Positions 22,496 to 35,224 of a stretch of 64,000 nt of DNA are shown piece after piece. Origin of the DNA: Prostheceraeus crozeri (lineage: Eukaryota > Platyhelminthes > Polycladida > Euryleptidae); NCBI GenBank assembly GCA_907163375.1, contig CAJQUW010007950.1:1-64000 (forward strand), written 5' to 3'. Position numbers and translations under genes: made by a program. Position 1 is the first letter of the stretch, and each line of letters opens with the position of its first letter. A model generated the notes under the pieces. It ran no database searches. It worked only from the letters and a program-made list of their open reading frames with translations, and was not told where the DNA came from.

Positions 22496-23827
22496 CCTCG
22501 TTTTCATTCAGACACCATGGATTTCATTCATAAATGACGTAAATAAATTATTCATTCTGAAGCCAGCAATCCATGGACATCGAAACAGTCAATAAGGAAA
22601 GGTCTTGTTCAGTAAACTGCAAGAAGTAAATTAACTGCGAGCTCTCTCGGTTAATAATAGCACCACTGATCAAATGAAAAGGAAATTGTCCAGGGATTGA
22701 GAAAGTCTGTCACTGAGTTGCAAGAAGTGGGCAAATCGGCATTGATCTTGACCAATATGTGATCGTGACAGAATTATACTTCTGTAAATCTTCCATTAAT
22801 TGCAAGGTTATTCCAAACACAGCGGACAACGGATGAATTTACAGGAATGCCCAATGGGATGGAGCCCCATGGCAGTGGCTGTGAGCCTGTGATGGCCCGG
22901 AGCGATAATGTAGGCCCATGGGCCCGAAAAATTTTAATATATTTCAGCAGCGTAAAGAAACGTTTTTCAGTTTAATAACAATAAAGCCTTCGTATTATTT
23001 GTATGATGAATTTACAAGTTCACAGCTTTGACTTAGGAATCGATATGAATATGCATAAAACTAAATGCAGATTGACATACCAGCCTGTTGTTTTGAAAAT
23101 GCTTGTTCTAGGTCCGTGGGCCCGTGGGATTGTTATGGGTCGATAACATTCATAACATGCATGTGCATGTACTCGTAGGTATATCCAAAACCAAGATTCG
23201 ATCTTGGGTTGGTTGATTCTGAAAGTAAATCATCTGATGGACTATGCTATGCGTTCAAAAGCGATAATTCAATGACTTGTTGTCTTACATTGAAAACTCT
23301 TGCTCGATATGTCTATCATTTACACGTTAATGAAAGTCTTACCCTCCTTTAAATATTCTGCTTTCATTGATATTCCATTAATGAATGACATTTCTTATGA
23401 CGCGTTCGTGAACACCCTTCCATTAAAAGATTATGACGGTGAAAAGAAGCAAAATAAATGATGCGTCTATGGACGGTAGCCGTCTAATGACAATGAAATG
23501 AGGCGTCAATAAGTTTCCATTCAATTAATGACGCGTTATAGGACAAGCCCAATGTCTCGCCTGTCTCGAAAGATCATGCCTCTCTCTTTATCCCAAATAG
23601 CAGATACTTTTTTGGCCATAGATTCATTAATAGTAATTGCCAATAGTTAATTTTTGGATGAAGATCATTTTCAGTAATAATGATAGAGTAATAATGATAG
23701 CATCAAAAATATTTGTTACGAACGTCACAAGTTCAATTGTGATATTGACAACATATTTGTTACGATCAAGGAGAATCTAGCTGAGATGAAATATTCCTGT
23801 ACCTGATGCTGACGTATTCAAAAGCTT
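22496..23827. other. No gene seen
   Basis: About 1.3 kb without motif-bearing frames. A GC-richer patch at 22,850-22,930 with ATGGGCCCGAAAA and, near 23,110, GTGGGCCCGTGGG is unexplained but short. Confidence 0.35.
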
Positions 23828-24240
23828 TTGAAACAATTAGATTTGACACATTTGGACATAAATGAGAAAAAATGTAAATTTCTTGTTCAAACGCGATTAA
23901 TTGAGCACTTCCGAAATGAACGGATAGAAAGTGCTAAAAAGAGTCAAACCGGCACCGATTACTCAGAATTGACACGATTTGATTATCAGCTAAAATGTTA
24001 TTTATTTCATGGCCTTAACCAGAGAGACGTAATAACTATACAACAATTATGATGTGTAAGTCATGCCCTGATGGTTAGAACATGTAGTTATAAAAATAGA
24101 CTTGCTTACGAAGATCGAATGTGCAATTTATGCAATGATCAAAAAGTAGAAACAATAGTTCATTTCATTTGCGAATGGCAAGCAAGATTTCTATGACATG
24201 ATGCAGAAGCAAAAATCAAAAAAGTGAAATACTTAGGACT
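23828..24240 (+). pseudogene. Decayed LINE C-terminal fragment
   Basis: A frame with LDLTHLDINEKKCKFLVQTR and FDYQLKCYLFHGLN is followed by text of the type RMCNLCNDQKVETIVHFICE. The latter is the CxxC...HFxxxC signature found after the RT domain in several LINE clades. At least one frame change or stop lies between them near 24,050. RT motifs are absent. Confidence 0.55.
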
Positions 24241-25852
24241 GACGTGAAAAACATCAGAACACAGAATCAGATTGTTTAAGCGTTTCACTTTGACGAGCCT
24301 AGCCTTTGCGTCTTGCAAACTGAAGAGGCGCGCAGATCGATCTAATTCTGTGAGTACATCAGTGTGTATTGACTTGTATGAGTTCAAGTCACTCTGTTCT
24401 TTTCCCTTTTTTATGGGCCAAACGACTGATTTATTTTACATGCATATCTTGATACCTGCCAAGAGGTTATGTCGCTAGTGTATTACCTATTTACGACCTA
24501 TCAATATGTTTTTACTATCGATCGTGATGCAATGAGTTTTCTGCACACATTGTGATTTCCAATGCATCATCTGCAAACGACTCTATTACATTGGCTGCTC
24601 ACTGTCTCATGTTGTCTGATCATTTTGGCTGGTATTTGGCAGGTTACAGGTTACAGTGTAGATAATAGATAGACTTAAATTACTTCATGTGCATGAAGGC
24701 ATGAAGATTTGGAATTGGAGACTATTTGGAAACTGCGATTCAAGCAATGAAGCGAAGTCGGAAAAATCTGACTTCGACTCCGGCTATGGCATTCTTTATG
24801 ACTCCAAGCTCGCATCACTCCTCAAATGTCACAACAACTGTAGTGCATTCAACCCATTAGTCTTCAACGGCTGAGTTCCACAATATGTCTTTCTGGTCGC
24901 ACTTAATTTATTGAAAGTGATACAGTTAAGATAAAGGACAGAATAAAATCAGATATATTTACACTCTCGGATATTAAGGAAACTAGAATAATGACCATTT
25001 CGTCATCTTTAATTGACTGACTTTGTCTTTATTTTTCTTTTCGGCAGTGGAAAACCGACCTTCTACCATTCAAGTTTGTGTGTTGGATATACAGTAGCTA
25101 AGAAACCAGAAGCGCGATTCAGTCATTTGAATTTCGAATGACTCTAATACTCACGCTTTTCATTACATTTCACTTTATAAGTAAGAGGCAACGGCATCAT
25201 GGTACTCATAGTCGTATTTTAATTTGTACGATGCATTTAGTCGTACATACTCATGGATAACACTGGAATGAAATTGGACAGCAAAAGTTAGATGATTGAC
25301 TCAGAGGAATTTCCGATCCGCCCTGAGTCTGTGTCTTACAGCCGCTACATCCAATGAATGTTGCCAGGAAATTTCGTTGCTTTGGATATTTGATCAGCTT
25401 CAATGAATGCAACCGAGAGGCTTTTGAAAATAAATGTAAATTACAAATAGTCTGCTACAATCTCAGTTGTACGCCGTGCAGAAAAATACAGTAATACATC
25501 TGAATGAGTTCAATGAGTTTTATCGGGCAATGACATTTAAGCCATGACATTTCATATTCGGGTTTTAATTATGATAATAATGACTATCTGAGTGGGACTT
25601 TAATGGCGAGGTCCTGGGGAACTAGCGGGTCCTCATAGATTATCCTATACTGGAGCCCTCCTCAGATGGCTATTGCCTCCATTTGATTATCCATTCGCAA
25701 GACAATTTCTCTACATATCTTTGGCTTGTAGCAATACTTGCTGCCAAAATATTCAATTTATTTAAAATAGTTCATTGCTTCTGTGTATTATCATGGGAGT
25801 CCGCCTTTTAAACACAGTCTTTGTCATGGAGCAAGTATATGTAGGTAGAGTG
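24241..25852. other. No gene seen
   Basis: Only short frames. The word GCGCGCAGATCGATCTAATTC near 24,330 resembles GCGCGCAGAAGAATCTAATTC near 6,100, a trace of a dispersed repeat. Nothing else is supported. Confidence 0.35.
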
Positions 25853-26365
25853 TCGACTCAAAAAAGTATCTATATACAGTGAAAATTTCTATATAAAAAG
25901 ATTCAATTATTTGTGGAGACTACGTTCCTGCGGTCCAAAAAACTATTTGAGCAGCTTCAAAAAAGTCAAAATTTTCCAAATTTATATATTACCGAGATGA
26001 CGCCCTTTAATAAGTAGTATGAAACAAGTTGGATATCCAAAGGAATGAACATTCGCTAACAAGCATCCCAACTAAGCGGAAATTATGCTGATGATCAAGA
26101 AAATCTAATGAACGGCATTATAATGGAAGTCTTCATGAAAAAGTCGAGTTCTTATTGTGCTGTCGTGGTTGAAATGTCATGTCTTATTCAATTTTCATCG
26201 TCATAAATTTATGATTCATCAAATCAATGTTTCACTTGTTGAATCTGAGCGGTGATGTGGACCCATTTAATCTTTCAAAGTTAATTGAAATCATTGTCTT
26301 TGATTCTGCTATTTTGCTTCACCAGTGGCAGGTTGCTTATGAAGTGATCACGCTTAAGAAGTAAT
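25853..26365 (+). repeat. Dispersed repeat, long copy (short copy at 15,540-15,690)
   Basis: The left end GTCGACTCAAAAAAGTATCT and the right end CAGTGGCAGGTTGCTTATGA match the ends of the 15.5-kb copy. No coding content and no obvious inverted ends. The family is unnamed. Confidence 0.6.
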
Positions 26366-27695
26366 AACAAAGTACAAACGAAGGGCAAAGAAAGTGCAAA
26401 CAAATGTAGTCAGTGCAATAAATGCGCAAACAGATGGCAGCAAGGATGTTGGCGCACTTAATACAATCAAAGTGCAACCAAATGATCATTAAAATAAATG
26501 TGAAACATGCATTACTCTGAAGGACAAACGAAGCTGGTGAGAACTTTGACTAGCATATGACCCGTGATTTAATAACGAATTGATTGTAACAATATGGTTA
26601 GAAACTGCAACAGTTGTTGTACATGAATCAAACTCAGTGGTCTGAAGCTATCTCAGTTCGTCTGCTAAGAAGATCACCACCACGAATCAAACAGTCACCA
26701 TGGTTATGTCTGAATGCATATATTTCCACATCGATGAGATAGCCCGAATCATTTTTCAAGAACAAATGTGTCAAGGGATCATGAGACGGAGTTTCCTGGC
26801 TCAAGGGAATTTCGGATATAAATGAACAGAAGCATCAATGCATTGTTTATTGAAACGGTTGTCAATAACAGTAATTGTTTCTTTTAAATACAGTAATTGA
26901 TACATGAGAATCTAGTCATCAAATTTCAAAAAAAATCATTCAAAATGATGGGAACAAAGTGGCCATTTTACTGCAATTAAATTGTGAAAAAAACTTGATG
27001 AATATATTCAGGTAGGTCACCTGATGAATTTTATGAAGAATCAGATCAAGCACGAATTATTGGACATTAATGTTATGGTGACAAACCAGATTTGCAGGAT
27101 ACGTTATGATAATCTTGACATTTCCGTTTTGGAGGACTTGAATGACATGCAAATGGATACAGATTCACTTCCACCAACGCATTGACATTATGCGTCGATT
27201 GTATCTCCAAGTATTAATTTACACTAAAACAGAAATTCACAATAGAACAGGGCCTGCGAGGTGTTTCTTACAAGTAAATTAGGGGACAACTGAAACTGAA
27301 TTCTGATCATGAATAAGAACATTGTCATCTGAAGAAACTTGGGGTTTCGAGTTTCAGGTCTTCTCTTGTACGCTAGTACCGCAGAAGACCTGGTAAACTG
27401 GCTCCCTGCTGGGTCAAAAAATGAACAAGAGAAGATTGTCAGACAGCATTTGAATGAATATTAACAAGTGAATTCTCTTATTTGAGTATCATTATAAAAA
27501 GCAAAATATTGTGCTTGTATTGTGTTGAAGTAAAGCCATTGTGTTGAAGGGGCATAATGAATTTGAATTGGAATCTAAGTTAATTAACTGCTTGGCGGAG
27601 AAACTTCCGAATTTGAATGATGTACCATGTATACATGGCCGACTATTATAGGAAAATTTGTTTCATTTTGCTGCTTCAAGATAATGATTATCTTT
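26366..27695. other. No gene seen
   Basis: No recognisable motif or repeat. Short words such as AAAGTGCAAACAAATG and AGTGCAACCAAATG near 26,390-26,490 suggest a decayed short tandem repeat. Confidence 0.35.
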
Positions 27696-27739
27696 TATGA
27701 AACATGACAGATGTTGTTATGCAATAATTGCATGTACAC

Positions 27740-28990
27740 TGTTTACTGTACACTGTCTTAAGTTGCTGGAACGAATCATCTGCGACAGATTAAGACAGAT
27801 AACAACTATTGATAGAAACCAGTTCGGATTTATGCCGAGTGTCTCAACCACTGAACCTACTTTCACCCTCCGAATGAGGTTAGAGGATGCCCTCATGGAA
27901 CAGAAAGACTTTATAGCGGTGTTCGTCGACCTGGAGAAGGCGTATGACACAGTACCGAGGGAGTATATCCCCTATATTCTCAGGAAAAGAAGTGTGCTTG
28001 AAACATACGTCCAGTTGATACAAGACATATGTATAGTGACAGCAAGATAGCAGTAAGATTAAAGCACGGTGATACTGACCGCTTCAACGTCTCGGTAGGT
28101 CTATATCAAGGCTCTGCTCTAAGCCCTTACCTCTTTATCTTGCTGTTAGATGAGATATCAAAGTCGATCAGAGGGAATGGAGAAAATGACACACTGAAAC
28201 TACTGTTTGCCGACGATCTGGTAGTATCAGGAGACACAAAGGAGAAGGTCCAAGCGCGCCTGGAAAATGGCGAGAAGCCCTCGAATCCCATGGTTTGCGA
28301 CTCAGCAGAACGGTGTACCTCAGCACGAAAGAAAGTGGGCGCATCCATCTGCAAGGCACCGTAATCCCGACGGTTGATGCTTTTAAATACCTCGGTACTG
28401 TCTTGGATGACAAAGGCATATCAGGGAGGGACATGAAGGCGAAAACACAAGCAGGTTGGCAGAACTGGAGAGCTATGTCTGGTGTCCTGTGTGACAAATC
28501 GATGTCTCTACGACTCAAGGGCAAGGTTTTCCACACAGTGGTCCGACCCGCAATGCTGTACCATGCTGAGCTCTGGGACCTGAAGAAAGCTGACCTTATT
28601 GCAATGGAAGTGTCAGAGATGAGGATGCTGAGGTGGTCAATGGGGAAGACAAAGAAGGATGGAATAAGAAACGATAAGATACGTCGTATGCTTAAAGTAC
28701 CCCCAATAAGCAAAGAAATTGAGACGCCGATGGAGATAGTTCGGACATCTGCTCAGAAGACCAGAGGATAACATCTGCAAAACAGCATGGAAACAAGAAC
28801 CTGTCGACAGAAGAAAGGGAAGACGAGAACAAGTTGGAGAACTGTGATAAAGAGTGGAATGAAGGTCAGATCGATAAGCGAAGACATGGCCTTCGACCGA
28901 GTCATGTGGAAGCAACGGACTGAGGGGCCACCCCGTGCTACCCGATCATCCGGGAGGCTGAAACTGGATCGAGCCCGGCCAAGGTGAGCA
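27740..28990 (+). pseudogene. LINE 4: 5'-truncated RTE-like reverse transcriptase
   Basis: RT motifs in order: LKLLERIICDRLR, RNQFGFMPSVSTTE, FVDLEKAYDTVPRE, GLYQGSALSPYLF, then the active site LLFADDLVVSGD (28,199-28,234), FKYLGTVLDDKG, MLYHAELWDLKKADL and MRMLRWSMGKTKKDGIRND. Frame changes occur near 28,040 and 28,300, so it is a dead copy. Endonuclease is absent. It ends beside the TA-flanked 1-kb element at 29,004. More GC-rich than its surroundings, as LINE coding sequence often is. Confidence 0.85.
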
Positions 28991-29003
28991 AGGTGAGCAT
29001 GTA

Positions 29004-30012
29004 CACTGTAAATCGCTCAATGCCAATCACATACGAAGGATGCATGCCAAAATATTTTTTGGTATATTTCTGTATTCTCTTGGTATATATTTGTATGCTT
29101 TTCGTATGTTCTTTCAAATGTAGTATGCTTTACATACTAAAGTCATACCAGCACAATGTTAAAAGAAAGCATAAATCATGTCCAAAAAATGTTGATTTAA
29201 GGCCTTTTGTCAATAAAGATCACACTTATGTTACTACTGTTCTGTAAGTAGTGAGATAATGACATTCAAGAGTCATACTTTCAATACTAAATTCGATTTT
29301 AATACAGGTATGTCTAAGGCATTTCATGAATAATCAATAAGTATTCAACCATCAACAATTATGCATTATGTAATTTTGAAATTAAGCATATTATCAATCC
29401 GAAGTAAAAACACATTATAATTCATTAAACGCAAAAATAGCTATGTTTGAAATATATAAGTCAACAAGATTTCATGGAAGATATCGTTTGAATAAAATGA
29501 TGTCTATCAACTTGGGTCATAAAGTAGAGTTACCTAAATGTTACCTAATGTTACTAGACAAGTAGGAACAACGACAATCTCGTGGAGCATAAATTCACAA
29601 TAAATCTAATGAACTTAAATATCACTCTATCAAACAAAAAATATTCACGACTGGTATTACCGGAAAAAGTTATTTGACAGTAGTATGTAATGCATATATA
29701 TTTTTTGCTATGTGACTTAAAGCTGCACATACCAAACACATACCAGAGGCATACGAATAAGGATGAATTTGCATCGGGTCTCGTATATAAAACATACCAA
29801 CAACTCGCATTTTGTTGTAAAACAGCCAATCACAGATAGAATAGTTCGTATCGCTACATACCAATCACATACGAAAGTAAGTCAGATGTGGTATGAAAAG
29901 CATACCAGATCTCCGTAGACATACCAGAATCTCGTATCAGATGTTAGTTTCAAATTGTATGTGATTTTGGTATATGTTTGTAAGTAATTTTCGTATCTAG
30001 CTAATTACAGTG
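29004..30012 (-). mobile_element. TA-flanked 1-kb GGTATG/CATACC element (copy 2, inverted)
   Basis: Reverse complement of the 15,711-16,689 element, from CACTGTAAATCGC at the left to TAATTACAGTG at the right, with TA at both flanks. Shared interior words include CATACCAGAGGCATACGAAT and TCACGACTGGTATTACC. Similarity is high across the length, so both copies moved fairly recently. It stands against the 3' end of LINE 4. Confidence 0.8.
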
Positions 30013-30189
30013 TATGCAGGTTTTCTTGTAATTCTTTGCTTGAAAGCATTTGATGCAACTTGGTGTGTACCGGTGCAATTTCTTTTTTCATTATTTTTGT
30101 TAATTAAGTCCAATAAAAATTGTTGATTATTTTCAGGTTTGTTCTATGAAAACTTGATATGGATCCTATATAGTACTTACGAACCCTGA

Positions 30190-30480
30190 TTTACATACCG
30201 ACCCCTGAAAACATTCGGACCCCAGGGGTTCGCATATAGTAACCTTTTCGACCCTTACATTCGGACCTCCATGTCTTAAACTCGGACCTTCACAGACGGA
30301 TCATATAAGTCAGCAATTGGACCCCAGGGGTTCGCATATAGTAATTTTTCGACCTTTACATTCGGACCTCCATGTCTTAAATTCGGACTTTCACAGACGG
30401 ACCCTATATGTCCGCAATTGGACCCCAGGGGTTCGCATATAGTAACTTTTTCGACCCTACTTACGGACCAATTGGGTTTA
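30190..30480. repeat. Tandem repeat of about 100 bp, nearly three units
   Basis: GGACCCCAGGGGTTCGCATA recurs at about 30,217, 30,319 and 30,420. Each unit also carries TTTCGACCYTTACATTCGGA and CTCCATGTCTTAAA. The palindromic core CCCAGGGG is present in every unit. No gene. Confidence 0.85.
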
Positions 30481-31439
30481 CAGTATACAGGATGCTTAAT
30501 TAATGCAATAAAACTTTTGTTTGTTTAATAAAGTTAATGACAATTTTTGTTGTGCCTTTGCCGTAATTGTCTCTTAAATGATATCGTGAAGATTAAAGCA
30601 CTTGGACCTTGGAAACTTGTTGGTTATGAACATCGAAAAAGTGCAACAAGAATGTCTGTCGGAGACCCAAACTGTCAGTATCTTTACACGAGTGTATGAA
30701 AATATCGCAGTTTATTATTTCATGCTTCAGTAAAATGATTGAATAGAAAACAGCATTTAAGAAGTTTTTTTGACTTACTTTGAAACCATTCTTAGATCGA
30801 ATGACATATTGATGATTCAAAGCGTCAGCTGACTTCAATCATTGCAGTATCGTTATTCTTCAAGAATTCCATTCAATTCTAACATGAATGAGATGCTTGA
30901 AAGCAAGAATAACCATCAGATCTATTTTTGACAATTTCATTCAATTGTGAAAACAAGTTTGATCATTCTCTAAAATTTATTCAGTTTCATGAATCTCATT
31001 CAGAAGTGTTAGCTAGAAATCTATTCAAGTGTTAAAACTATGCTGTCAATCATGATGCTCACGACAAGATTCTTCTATAATCCTTTGAATTATCACAGCG
31101 AGCAATTTCACACGTAGTTTGATATCAAAGAAGGAAATAAATAGAAAATATCTGAAACACATGAGATAAAGAGATTTGATTTCCTAAAAAACTTAGGATT
31201 CCCACACGCTATTGAAAGAAGCTCAGAATATTTGTTCACTTACTTTTTCCTGACAATCCCTTGTTCGTTATGAAAAGTGAGATGTTTTGATAATATTTAT
31301 TTACACTAACACGGAAAGAAATACTTCAATGAAATGATGATTCTGAAAATCACGAAAAAATTAAAAATGATTCTGAATATCACAGAATTAGACAGGTCCT
31401 CTCTTATTCTGTTTGACTAGAAAGTAAGCATTGAAACAT
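30481..31439. other. No gene seen
   Basis: AT-rich with short frames only (one minus-strand frame at 30,593-30,838 shows no motif). Confidence 0.35.
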
Positions 31440-31489
31440 GTAATGTTAATGAAGATCGACACAGCAAGCCACACCACCAGTCTCTGACG

Positions 31490-32331
31490 CTTGGACTTCT
31501 TAACGTGCGTTCCCTCACTAGCAAGGTGGATGATGTAACCGCATTACTACGCGACCGCTCCATTCATGTTCTCTTCCTAGTCGAGACTTGGCATGACTCG
31601 GATTCTGTCAGTCTGCAACTCCTGCGCGCTGCCGGCCTGACAGTGCTTGATCGCCCACGTCCTAGAAAGCGTGCGGATTCTCTCCATACCAACTACGGCG
31701 GCATAGCCGTGCTATCTTTCCTCAGCACTGTGAAGATCGCCAGACTGACCACTCTCACTCCGGTGACTTTTGAATCTCTCTGCGTCAGACTTTCATGTAA
31801 ATCCGCATCAGCCGTCATCATCTGTATATATCGAACTGGCCCTGTCACATCGCAGTTCTTCACCGAACTCTCCAACATTCTCGAGACTTACATTATCTTC
31901 GACATCATTGCATCAAGATGCGACTTACCATCACATGGACGTCTTTGAACAATCAAAATCTACGCACAATTCTCTCCAGTTCCAGCCTTAATTTTCGTCC
32001 ATCCTCACCTCCAACATCTGACATTGACTACCTCGCAGAACTTTACGACTATGAGATCACCAGTGCCCTTGACTCCGAAATTCCCATGAGATCTGTGCGT
32101 TGCCGTTCGCGAGCCTCGGACCCCTGGTTCGATGATGACTGCAAGAAAGTGAAACGACATGCCAGACGTCTTGAGAGACGAGTCAAACGTCTCATCATCA
32201 GCGATCCTGCTTCAGCTCAGCTTGCTTCTGCTTAGCTAAAAGCTGTCCGTCTATCATACAAGAAACTTACTATTCAAAAGCGGGAGACTTTCTGGAAGGC
32301 CAAGACAGAATGTGAGAAAGGCAATCCTCGA
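31490..32331 (+). pseudogene. LINE 5 endonuclease and linker, internally shortened
   Basis: APE endonuclease start LLNVRSLTSKVDDV with the catalytic-glutamate motif FLVETWHD, then the segment TNYGGIAVLS and VIICIYRTGP. The domain then jumps (near 31,905-31,925, EN text ending FDIIASRCDLPSHG) to late-linker text, LRTILSSSSLNFRP, with the frame changed, so GDFN/SDH motifs are missing. A stop at 32,233-32,235 interrupts the linker before KAVRLSYKKL and the RT. The enzyme could not be active. Confidence 0.75.
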
Positions 32332-34095
32332 TTGATGTGGAAATCTATCAACTCCATCATGGGTCGTCTCCACGCCAACCCTGGTGTGAACATCTCAGCC
32401 GACTTATTCCATCAGCACATCGTCGAGAAAGTACAGTGCATTCACGACAGGACTCTGAATCACACACCTCCTAATTTCTCGCAGGCTCCATCTGACTGCT
32501 CCTTCAGTGTTTTTCAACTCCTCACCGTTCATGATGTCATACTAGCCATAGCTTCACTTCCCAACAAGCACAATTCCCGTGACTGCCTGCCCACTGATCT
32601 CCTCAAGTGCAACATTGACATCCTGGCACCGTTCATTACCATTCTTTTCAACATGTCCCTTACATGTGGGACATTTCCCCGTCTCTGGAAGGAAGCTGTC
32701 ATCAATCCAGTCCTTAAGAAAGGTAATCTCGATTCCTCTGAAGTATCTTCTTACAGACCGATTTCCAAGTTATGTACCCTCTCAAAAGTTCTCGAACGCA
32801 TTGTGACCCGTCAGCTTCTACGTCATCTCAGCGATCATAGCCTTCTCCCGAGTCTCCATTCAGCTTACCGTTCCTTTCACTCGACTGAAACAGCCCTCCT
32901 TAAAGTATCCTCCGACATTTTGTTAGCCATGGATAATGGCGACCTATCCCTCATTGCCCTCCTCGACCTCAGTTCTGCATTTGACTCAGTCCACCATGAC
33001 ATACTTCTCCGTCGCCTCGAAGTCTCGTTTGGCCTGCATGGACAGGTCCTTTCCTGGTTCGCATCATTTATTACGGATCGATCCTATTCTGTAGTGTGTG
33101 ACACCTCCACTTCATCTCCAGTTTCGTCGTCTCATGGGGTCCCTCAAGGCTCCGTGCTTGGCCCTATCTTGTTTCTCCTGTACACGTCTGACCTTCCCAA
33201 TATTATCACATCTCATGGTCTTTCCTACCATATGTATGCTGATGATATCCAAATCTACGGCTCCTGTCATCCATCCCAGATCCATGTCCTCTCCAACAAG
33301 ATGTCCAACTGCTTATCTGCTGTTCACGACTGGCTAGCGAGCAATCGTCTCTTGCTTAACGCCAGTAAGACTGAAATCATGTGGCTCACCTCTAAAAGAC
33401 GCCGCAATCTTGTTCCACAGTCTCCTATTATTATCGGACAACAAGACTCCATCACTCCGACTAACAAAATCTGCAATCTCGGGGTCATTCTTGATCCCTG
33501 TCTGTCCATGCAACACCACATTTCTAGCACGGTCTCCAAATGTTTTGGTGCACTTCGCCAGCTTCGCTCACTCCGTCGCTTCCTTCCTCTACCGGTTTTA
33601 AACACTCTCATGGTTTCCCTCGTTCACTCCCGGCTCGATTTTTGCTCCAGTCTACTTTATGGCCTACCAGACAATTCCCTCTGCAAGCTTCAATCAATTC
33701 TTAATGCAGGTGCGCGAATTCTGTTCAATACCAGCTCCCGCGACCACGTGACCCCTCTACTACGATCCCTTCAGTGGTTACCGATTCGCTATAGGATTAC
33801 CTATCGCCTGGCAGTTTTCGCCTTCAAATGCATTCGCGGTTCAGCTCCTTCCTACATGTGCTCCATGCTTCAATCTGTGTCCTGCAATCCCACACGCTGT
33901 AATCTCCGATCCGCTTCCAATGATGACCTGTTGATCCCCTCCTCCCGCCTGAGGACCGTCGGAGCTCGTGCCTTTCCGATTGCGGCTGCTCGTATCTGGA
34001 ATAACCTGCCGACAAGCCTTAAGACAACTTCATCCATTTCATCCTTCAAGAGACACCTGAAGGTTGAACTCCTGCGCATTGCCTACTTATCTTGA
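32332..34095 (+). CDS. LINE 5 reverse transcriptase domain (long open frame)
   Basis: 587 open codons. Motifs: RPISKLCTLSKVLERIV, LLDLSSAFDSVHHDILL, GVPQGSVLGPILFLLYTSDL, the catalytic YHMYADDIQIYG, LLLNASKTEIMWL and NLGVILDPCLSMQHHIS, with a C-terminal tail of L2/Rex type (QWLPIRYRITYRLAVFAFKC, ARIWNNLPTSLK). The frame is the C-terminal part of ORF2 and joins the damaged linker upstream in the same frame. The catalytic aspartates appear present. Alone it lacks an endonuclease. Confidence 0.9.
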   Translation: MMWKSINSIMGRLHANPGVNISADLFHQHIVEKVQCIHDRTLNHTPPNFSQAPSDCSFSVFQLLTVHDVILAIASLPNKHNSRDCLPTDLLKCNIDILAPFITILFNMSLTCGTFPRLWKEAVINPVLKKGNLDSSEVSSYRPISKLCTLSKVLERIVTRQLLRHLSDHSLLPSLHSAYRSFHSTETALLKVSSDILLAMDNGDLSLIALLDLSSAFDSVHHDILLRRLEVSFGLHGQVLSWFASFITDRSYSVVCDTSTSSPVSSSHGVPQGSVLGPILFLLYTSDLPNIITSHGLSYHMYADDIQIYGSCHPSQIHVLSNKMSNCLSAVHDWLASNRLLLNASKTEIMWLTSKRRRNLVPQSPIIIGQQDSITPTNKICNLGVILDPCLSMQHHISSTVSKCFGALRQLRSLRRFLPLPVLNTLMVSLVHSRLDFCSSLLYGLPDNSLCKLQSILNAGARILFNTSSRDHVTPLLRSLQWLPIRYRITYRLAVFAFKCIRGSAPSYMCSMLQSVSCNPTRCNLRSASNDDLLIPSSRLRTVGARAFPIAAARIWNNLPTSLKTTSSISSFKRHLKVELLRIAYLS

Positions 34096-34419
34096 GCTTT
34101 GCTCCTTCTTCTGCTTCCCTTGTCCTGTTGACCCTTAATCTTTGACTTTTGATGACTGTTTCACTGTAGAAAGTGCCCTTGAAGTCTTCGGACATAAATG
34201 TCACTTGAATCTGTTCGTATAATAAAATAAAATAAAAATAAATGAAGCAGCACAATCTGCTAACATAATACCGTAGAAATCGAACAATGAGCATCCAGTT
34301 CAATACTAAACACGCCAGTGCAGTGACTGTGCGAAGTTGCAGTGACTGTCATCAACACAGCAAAGAGATGCAGACGATGTCAAGTTCTACAGAGGAATTT
34401 GTGAGCGCTTTCTCGTTCG

Positions 34420-34700
34420 CCTACTAACTTTTTAAATAATGATCGGAGGGACCAACATTATCGAGAAATCTTTTGCGCAATAATCTGAATTCTACTAATC
34501 TGAAGGAATGGTGGCGAGGATTTTGAATTAATTCACAGCAATCCGCAAGCGACGCACGACTATTTTTCTATCTCTGTAAGGCATTAAAAATTTCTTTTTG
34601 CCAACTTAGTAAGTTCCTGCATGTGCCATCGTTTTGAATCAGTTTACACTTCTAGTAAAGTGACACGTTTAAGCAATCTAATTCTGCGGTGAATATACAC
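34420..34700 (+). repeat. Dispersed repeat A, direct copy at 35,548-35,835
   Basis: Shared words with the second copy are AATAATGATCGGA, GGCCAACATTAT or its variant, AATCCGCAARCGACGCACGA, CTATCTCTGTAAGG and TTAGTAAGTTCCT. The copy ends with AATCTAATTCTGCGGTG, a tail word that also ends copies near 6,110 and 38,870. No coding capacity. Probably a SINE or short non-autonomous element. Confidence 0.75.
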
Positions 34701-35224
34701 CAAGCATAGGTAGACCCCAATTAATGTGTGAATTAACCATGCGAGGAAGGATCCGGCTCCCTTGTCGCATTTTTGCGGTGAAAATCTAGTTGGACTCGTC
34801 CGAGTAGATTGTCAAATGCTGTGACCAATTTTGAAAAGTACTTGTTTATATTTCCAATATTTGAAAATTGTTACTTTGCCATTTTCCTAATCACTTGAAA
34901 TCATGGGGCATCATAAAGTCCTCAATAATTCAACCATTTTGACATCGTAAATAGCAAATATAAAGGAGATTATTGCCAAAGTTCGGCAAATTCGAAAGGA
35001 AAGTTGTATTGTAAGGAAAGTTGATTTCCTTTCTAGTCAACTTCAGATAAACAATCTATTTCTGTTACTACTACGTACAATAGGATATCAACGGATATAC
35101 TCAAGTGCAGTTTTCGATACAATGCATGCCATTATATGCAATCAATTAGTTCAATGCCTATATATGTATACAACACTGCAGCATCAAGGCTCAATATACA
35201 TGAATTATTATACTGTCATCACAG
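34701..35224. other. No gene seen
   Basis: AT-rich, no motif-bearing frame or recognisable repeat. Confidence 0.35.

Larger units (their letters stand above)
31440..34240 (+). mobile_element. LINE 5: L2-like non-LTR retrotransposon
   Basis: A plus-strand LINE with an endonuclease start at about 31,490, a long open RT frame to 34,095, a short 3' UTR and a terminal TAAAATAAAATAAAAATAAA run at 34,220-34,240, the simple-repeat tail typical of L2-like elements. The upstream boundary is uncertain. It is GC-richer than its surroundings. The 3' end is intact and the endonuclease region is damaged. Confidence 0.85.
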
